41,977 nt of DNA from Burkholderiales bacterium (GTDB lineage Bacteria > Pseudomonadota > Gammaproteobacteria > Burkholderiales > Burkholderiaceae_C): assembly GCA_028868995.1 (NCBI GenBank), contig JAGWTH010000035.1, positions 1-41,977 of the forward strand, read 5' to 3'. The position numbers were made by a program, and so were the translations under genes. Below the pieces are notes generated by a model. The model worked only from the letters and a program-made list of their open reading frames with translations, searched no databases and was not told where the DNA came from. This document shows, one piece after another, positions 38,048 through 41,977 of the stretch (within the stretch, counting starts at the first letter, position 1; each line of letters starts with the position of its first letter).

Positions 38048-38803
38048 ATGCAACTCGAAGGCAGGACCTGCCTGGTCACCGGCGGCGCCGGCAGAATCGG
38101 CCGGGCCACGGCGCGGCTGTTCCTGGAGCACGGCGCCCGCGTCATGCTCGTCGACCTGAAGGCCGCGGACCTGGAACGCGCCTGCGCCGGACTCGACCCG
38201 GAGCGCACCGCCTGGGCCGAGGCCGACGTCACCAACGCGGCCAGCGTGCGTCGCGCCGTGGAGGCGACGGTGGACCGCTGGGGCCGGATCGACGTCCTGT
38301 TCAGCAACGCCGGCAACTTCGGTGTCGTGCGGCCCATCTCCGACTATCCCGACGAGGTCTTCGACGCGGTCTACGCGGTGCACGTCAAGGGCGCGTACCT
38401 CCTGTGCAAGCATGCCGTTCCCCACATGAACGACGGCGGCAGCATCGTCATCAACTCCAGCGTCGCCGGCACGCGCGGCGACCCCGGCGTCTACGCCTAC
38501 ATCACGGCCAAGCACGCGCAGGTGGGCCTGATGCGCTGCCTCGCCAAGGAGCTGGCGCCGCGGCGCATCCGGGCCAACACCATCCACCCGGGGCCGATCG
38601 ACAACGGTTTCCAGCTCGCGGTCGAACAGGACCTGGGGAACATCATCGGCCGCGACGGCACCGAGTTCTTCAACCAGATCATCCCGCTCGGCCGCCACGG
38701 CAGCCCGGACGAGATCGCGCGCTCGGTGCTGTACCTGGCCTCGTCGCAGAGCAGCTTCACCACCGGCGCGATGCTGATGGTCGACGGCGGCATGAGCGCC
38801 TGA
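38048..38803 (+). CDS. Short-chain dehydrogenase/reductase (SDR)
   Basis: This 251-residue NAD(P)-dependent oxidoreductase has the cofactor loop TGGAGRIGRATA, NAG at LFSNAGNFG, the catalytic Ser in INSSVAGT, Tyr and Lys in YITAKHA, and a C-terminal GAMLMVDGGMSA. Asp in MLVDLK after the second strand suggests NAD preference. GGAGAGG precedes the ATG at 38048. It follows the transporter operon by 26 bases and probably acts on the imported compound or its product; the substrate is unknown. Confidence 0.92.
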   Translation: MQLEGRTCLVTGGAGRIGRATARLFLEHGARVMLVDLKAADLERACAGLDPERTAWAEADVTNAASVRRAVEATVDRWGRIDVLFSNAGNFGVVRPISDYPDEVFDAVYAVHVKGAYLLCKHAVPHMNDGGSIVINSSVAGTRGDPGVYAYITAKHAQVGLMRCLAKELAPRRIRANTIHPGPIDNGFQLAVEQDLGNIIGRDGTEFFNQIIPLGRHGSPDEIARSVLYLASSQSSFTTGAMLMVDGGMSA

Positions 38804-38818
38804 GCCGCGGGCCCCGCG

Positions 38819-39700
38819 TCACCCGCGCGGATGGTGCTGCGCGTGCAGCGCCTTCAGCCGCTCACGGGCGATATGGGTGTAGATGGTGGTGGTGGAGATG
38901 TCGGCATGCCCCAGCAGCATCTGCACGGCGCGCAGGTCGGCGCCGTGGTTCAGCAGGTGCGTGGCGAAGGCATGCCGCAGCGTGTGCGGCGACAGCGGCG
39001 CGGCGATGCCCGCGGCGCGCGCGCACTTCTTGACGATGACCCAGAACATGGCGCGGGTCATGCCCTGGCCGCGGGCGGTGACGAACAGGTCCTCGCTCTG
39101 CCGGCCGGCCAGGATCGCCCCGCGGGCCTCGCCCAGGTAGCGCAGGATCCAGTCGCGGGCCACCTGGCCGAAGGGCACCAGGCGCTCCTTGCTGCCCTTG
39201 CCCAGCACGCGCAGCACGCCCTCGTTCATGCCCAGGTCGAAAGTCTTGAGCCCCACCAGCTCGCTCACCCGCAGGCCGCTGGCATACATCAGCTCCAGCA
39301 TCGTGCGGTCACGCAGTCCCAGCGGCGTGTCCACGTCGGGCGCCTCCAGCAGCGCCTCGACCTGGGCTTCGGTGAGCGTCCTGGGCACGCGCAGCGGCTG
39401 CTTCGCCGACTGCAGGCGCAAGGTGGGGTCGGCCTCGATCAGGCGCTCGCGCAGCGCCCAGCGGAAGTAGCGCTTGAAGACCGTGAGCCGGCGGTTGGCC
39501 GAGGTGGCCTTGGTCGCCGCATGCCGCGCCGCGAAATAGGCCTGCAGGTCCGCCTCGGTGGTGGCGGGCAGCCGCAGGCCGCGACCGGCGAGCCAGCGCT
39601 CGTACAGCGCGAGGTCGCGGCGGTAGGCGGCGAGCGTGTTGCGGGACAGTCCTTCCTCGAGCCAGAGGGCGTCGATGAAGGTGTCGATGGCGTCGCTCAC
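38819..39700 (-). CDS. xerD: Site-specific tyrosine recombinase XerD
   Basis: This 293-residue recombinase resolves chromosome dimers at dif with XerC. The N-terminal SAM-like core-binding domain is IDTFIDALWLEEGLSRNTLA. The catalytic residues are Arg in ASGLRVSEL, Lys in GKGSKERLVP, His and Arg in HTLRHAFATHLL, His in LGHADI, and the nucleophile Tyr in STTTIYTH. A GTG start at 39700. It is convergent with the SDR gene across 15 bases. Nothing suggests an integron or phage integrase, because length and motifs match XerD. Confidence 0.95.
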   Translation of the reverse strand: MSDAIDTFIDALWLEEGLSRNTLAAYRRDLALYERWLAGRGLRLPATTEADLQAYFAARHAATKATSANRRLTVFKRYFRWALRERLIEADPTLRLQSAKQPLRVPRTLTEAQVEALLEAPDVDTPLGLRDRTMLELMYASGLRVSELVGLKTFDLGMNEGVLRVLGKGSKERLVPFGQVARDWILRYLGEARGAILAGRQSEDLFVTARGQGMTRAMFWVIVKKCARAAGIAAPLSPHTLRHAFATHLLNHGADLRAVQMLLGHADISTTTIYTHIARERLKALHAQHHPRG

Positions 39701-39720
39701 GGGCCCGGGGTCGCCCCCGC

Positions 39721-39751
39721 CCCCGCCGCCGCTGGCGCGGGGGCGGCGGGG
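39721..39751. repeat. GC-rich hairpin between the Bug-family gene and xerD
   Basis: CCCCGCCGC (39721-39729) pairs with GCGGCGGGG (39743-39751) across 13 bases. It begins right after the stop of the upstream gene on the minus strand and has no T-run, so it may slow transcription or stabilise the 3' end but is not a classic terminator. Confidence 0.45.
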
Positions 39752-39752
39752 A

Positions 39753-40724
39753 TCAGTCCAGCTTCAGGTGGGCCGACTCGACCACCTTCTTGTAGATGGC
39801 GAACTCGTTCTTCATCTGCTCGGCGAACTGCTCGGGCGTGTTGCCGATGATGATCGAGCCGGTGTCGTCGATGCGCTTGCGCACCGCCGGCTCTTCCAGG
39901 GCCTTCAGGGTCGCGTCGTGGATCTTCTGCACGGCCTCCTTCGGCATGCCCTTGGGACCCACCAGGCCGTAGTAGGCCAGGCGGTTCACCGGCTCCAGGC
40001 CCACCTCCTTGAACGTGGGCACGTTGGGCAGCTCCTTCAGGCGCTGCGGCGCGCACACCACGATCGGGATCAGCTTGCCCTGCTTGATGAAGGGCAGCGC
40101 CGAGGGCAGGTTGTCGAAGATCATGGGCACCTGTCCGCCCACCACGTCGGTCAGCGCCGGGCCGGCGCCGCGGTAGGGGATGTGGGTCACGTAGGTGCCC
40201 GACATGCTCTTGAACAGCTCCATCAGCAGGTGGCCGATGCCGCCCGTGCCGGAGGAGGCGTACGAGTACTTGCCGGGGTTCTTCTTCAGCTCCGCCAGGA
40301 AGGCCTTGTAGTCGTGGCCGGGAAAGTTCGGGTTCACCGCGATCACGTTGGGCGTGGCCGCGATGTTGATGATCGGCGTGAAGTCGGTCGTCGGGTTGTA
40401 GGGCGTCTTGGGGTTGATCGCCGGGTTCGTGGCCGAGGTGGACACGGTGGCGACGCCCAGCGTGTAGCCGTCCGGCGCCGCGCGCGCGACTTCGGCCGCA
40501 CCGACGATGCCGCCGCCGCCGGCCTTGTTCTCGACGACCACGGTCTGTCCCAGCTGCTTGGTCAGCGGCTCGGAGATCACCCGGGCGATGATGTCCGTGG
40601 TGCCGCCCGGCGCGAAGGGCACGACCACGCGGATGGTCTTGTTCGGATAGGCCTGCCCGAAGGCAGGGGCAGCGGCCAGGGCCAGCACGCCCGCGGAAAC
40701 GGCGATCAGGTCGCGACGGTTCAT
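39753..40724 (-). CDS. Bug-family tripartite tricarboxylate transporter substrate-binding protein
   Basis: This 323-residue periplasmic protein has a signal peptide (MNRRDLIAVSAGVLALAAAP, cleaved near AFG-QA). Bug-family features are NKTIRVVVPFAPGGTTDIIA, VENKAGGGGIVGAAEVARA, SSGTGGIGHLLMELF and VTHIPYRGAGPALTDVVGG. These proteins bind carboxylates or similar small molecules and are greatly expanded in Burkholderiales. No TctA/TctB membrane genes are nearby, which is common for the family. AGGAGAG precedes the ATG. Confidence 0.95.
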   Translation of the reverse strand: MNRRDLIAVSAGVLALAAAPAFGQAYPNKTIRVVVPFAPGGTTDIIARVISEPLTKQLGQTVVVENKAGGGGIVGAAEVARAAPDGYTLGVATVSTSATNPAINPKTPYNPTTDFTPIINIAATPNVIAVNPNFPGHDYKAFLAELKKNPGKYSYASSGTGGIGHLLMELFKSMSGTYVTHIPYRGAGPALTDVVGGQVPMIFDNLPSALPFIKQGKLIPIVVCAPQRLKELPNVPTFKEVGLEPVNRLAYYGLVGPKGMPKEAVQKIHDATLKALEEPAVRKRIDDTGSIIIGNTPEQFAEQMKNEFAIYKKVVESAHLKLD

Positions 40725-40840
40725 TCGGCTCTCCTCTTTGGATCGATGCGAAACCTTGCATCGTAAGCGCGAAACGCCGCGTTCCCGCCCGGCGCGGCCC
40801 CGGCTCGGGGAAACCCCTCAGGGTGGCGCAAGGCTTCCGT

Positions 40841-40853
40841 TATCCTGCGCCCG
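40841..40853 (+). promoter_or_regulatory. -10-like box close to the AEC permease start
   Basis: TATCCT (40841-40846) ends 7 bases before the GTG start at 40854, and no ribosome binding site lies between. The spacing is that of a leaderless or nearly leaderless mRNA. Confidence 0.4.
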
Positions 40854-41759
40854 GTGAATTTCCTGCAACTGCTGCTTCCCGACTTCTCCCTGATCCTGTG
40901 CGGCTACCTGGTGTGCCGCTGCACCGCCCTCGACCGCACCGTGTGGCAGCAGGTGGAAAGCCTGGTGTACTTCTTCCTGTTTCCCGTGCTGCTGTTCCAG
41001 TCGATCTCGCGCAGCACCGTGGACCTGGACGCCACCTCCAGCCTGATCGGCGCCGGGCTGCTGCTGGGGCTGAGCGGCATCGCGCTGGCCTACCTGCTGC
41101 CGCACCTTCCCGGGCTGGCGCGCCGCATCGACGCGCGCGCGCACGCCGGCGCCGCGCAGGTGGCCTTCCGCTTCAACTCCTACATCGCGCTGGCCCTGTC
41201 GGAGCGGCTCGCCGGCGCCCAGGGCCTGCTGCTGATCGCGGTGCTGATCGGCGTGAGCGTGCCCCTGTTCAATGTGGCGGCCGTCTGGCCCATGGCGCGC
41301 CATGGCCGCACCGGCTTCGTGCGGGCGCTGGTGCGCAACCCGCTGATCATCGCGACCTTGCTGGGCCTGGCGGCCAATTTCGCGGGCGTGCGGGTGCCGA
41401 CGTGGCTCGCCCCCAGCGTCGACCGCGTGGGCGGCGCCTCGATCCCGCTGGGCCTGATGGCCGCGGGCGCCGGCCTGCGCCTGGGGCACCTCGCGCAGCA
41501 GAAAGTGCTCACCGCAGGCCTGCTGGCGATCCGCCACCTGCTGCTGCCCCTGGTGGCCGCGGCGCTGGCCTGGGCCTTCCGCCTGGAGCCGGTGCAGACC
41601 ACGGTGCTGCTCGCGTTCTCCGCCCTGCCCACGGCCTCCAGCTGCTACGTGCTGGCCGTGCGCATGGGCTACGACGGGCCCTACGTCGCGGGGCTGGTCA
41701 CGCTGTCGACGCTGTTCGGCATGGCGAGCCTGCCGTTCGCCCTGGGGGTGCTGCGCTGA
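40854..41759 (+). CDS. AEC-family transporter (auxin efflux carrier type)
   Basis: This 301-residue inner-membrane protein has about ten hydrophobic helices in two halves. It opens LLLPDFSLILCGYLVCR, with RNPLIIATLLGLAAN in the middle and LPTASSCYVLAVRMGYD near the C-terminus, all typical of the AEC/PIN-like carriers that export or import small organic acids. The GTG at 40854 keeps the first helix; no better start exists. The substrate is unknown. Confidence 0.9.
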   Translation: MNFLQLLLPDFSLILCGYLVCRCTALDRTVWQQVESLVYFFLFPVLLFQSISRSTVDLDATSSLIGAGLLLGLSGIALAYLLPHLPGLARRIDARAHAGAAQVAFRFNSYIALALSERLAGAQGLLLIAVLIGVSVPLFNVAAVWPMARHGRTGFVRALVRNPLIIATLLGLAANFAGVRVPTWLAPSVDRVGGASIPLGLMAAGAGLRLGHLAQQKVLTAGLLAIRHLLLPLVAAALAWAFRLEPVQTTVLLAFSALPTASSCYVLAVRMGYDGPYVAGLVTLSTLFGMASLPFALGVLR

Positions 41760-41785
41760 GAGCGTCGCGCCTCTGGCTGTGGTCC

Positions 41786-41889
41786 GGGTCAGGGTGGGGG
41801 TATGGGTCTGGGCGAATGTCCCCCGGCTCGGGCTGAAGCCCGAGCCTCCTCCTAATATTTCGCCCATACCCATACCCCCACCCTGACCC
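41786..41889. repeat. Nested inverted repeat with G-rich outer arms
   Basis: Outer arms of 31 bases (41786-41816 and 41859-41889) are inverted copies with one mismatch. Within them is a perfect 10-bp inverted repeat, GGCTCGGGCT / AGCCCGAGCC (41825-41834 and 41837-41846). The left arm contains five runs of three or more G separated by 1-3 bases, enough for a G-quadruplex on the plus strand. The right arm offers the same on the minus strand. It lies 26 bases after the AEC permease stop. It may be a small mobile repeat, a bidirectional termination structure, or both. Confidence 0.8.
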
Positions 41890-41977
41890 TGCGCCGTCGC
41901 GACGAGTGCGGCGGCCTGCAACGAAGCAACGGCTGCACGATCGAAACCGACTCAGGACCGGGCCGGGGCAGCCCGCC

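Noticed and set aside
38819..39700. Phage or integron integrase
   Set aside because: Length, N-terminus and catalytic motifs match chromosomal XerD, and no attachment site or cargo is present.
39721..39751. Rho-independent terminator between the Bug-family gene and xerD
   Set aside because: The stem is good but there is no T-run; kept only as a hairpin.

Overview
The window is about 70% GC and reads as chromosomal DNA of a Burkholderiales bacterium, most likely Comamonadaceae (Ramlibacter/Variovorax type). The gene order pyrG-kdsA-DUF1330-eno-ftsB, a small ZapB-like coiled-coil gene in front of zapA, and a Bug-family tricarboxylate-type binding protein all fit that group. The genus is an inference, because no rRNA lies in the window. 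No tRNA, rRNA, CRISPR array, phage or insertion sequence was seen.

Layout. 1-3.2 kb (minus): universal stress protein, SAM methyltransferase, a PafA-like alkaline phosphatase lipoprotein, and the N-terminus of what looks like an RND efflux adaptor that runs off the left edge. 3.2-10.3 kb (minus): a compact vitamin B12 operon under a clear cobalamin riboswitch: btuB, a substrate-binding-type protein without a signal peptide, btuF, btuC, btuD and cobQ, nearly all overlapping by a few bases. 10.4-10.9 kb (plus): ZapB-like gene and zapA. 10.95-12.78 kb (minus): a complete-looking group IIC intron with its reverse transcriptase, sitting directly behind the Rho-independent terminator of a small Ala/Pro-rich lipoprotein gene. 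13.2-17.05 kb: an unidentified gene and a ribosomal-oxygenase-like cupin (minus), divergent from a SlyD-like FKBP (plus), then coaBC-dut (minus). 17.05-17.68 kb: a 630-base gene-free gap holding a large imperfect inverted duplication. 17.7-22.9 kb (plus): pyrG, kdsA, DUF1330, eno, ftsB and a NadR-like P-loop protein. 22.9-25.4 kb (minus): gamma-carbonic anhydrase, Hsp33 and a MerR regulator with a B12-binding domain. 25.4-26.2 kb (plus): a DUF455 ferritin-like protein.

26.2-41.8 kb is catabolic and transport territory. An acyl-CoA synthetase diverges from a ThDP enzyme across a perfect 18-bp palindrome, and a GntR/FCD regulator follows the ThDP gene. A LysR regulator diverges from a class II aldolase-like gene. 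An AraC regulator precedes a five-gene branched-chain amino acid type (Liv) ABC transporter operon that ends in a short-chain dehydrogenase. XerD and a Bug-family binding protein (minus) and an AEC-family permease (plus) follow. The window ends with a nested inverted repeat whose outer arms are G-rich.

The window is mostly conserved housekeeping and ordinary accessory genes. I did not find a clearly new multi-gene system. The most unusual signals are in the DNA between genes: the inverted duplication before pyrG, the nested G-rich repeat at the right end, two divergent gene pairs with palindromic ACAATTGT elements that can serve as a -10 box on both strands, and a recurring -10 box only 6-9 bases before start codons that lack a ribosome binding site, suggesting leaderless mRNAs.
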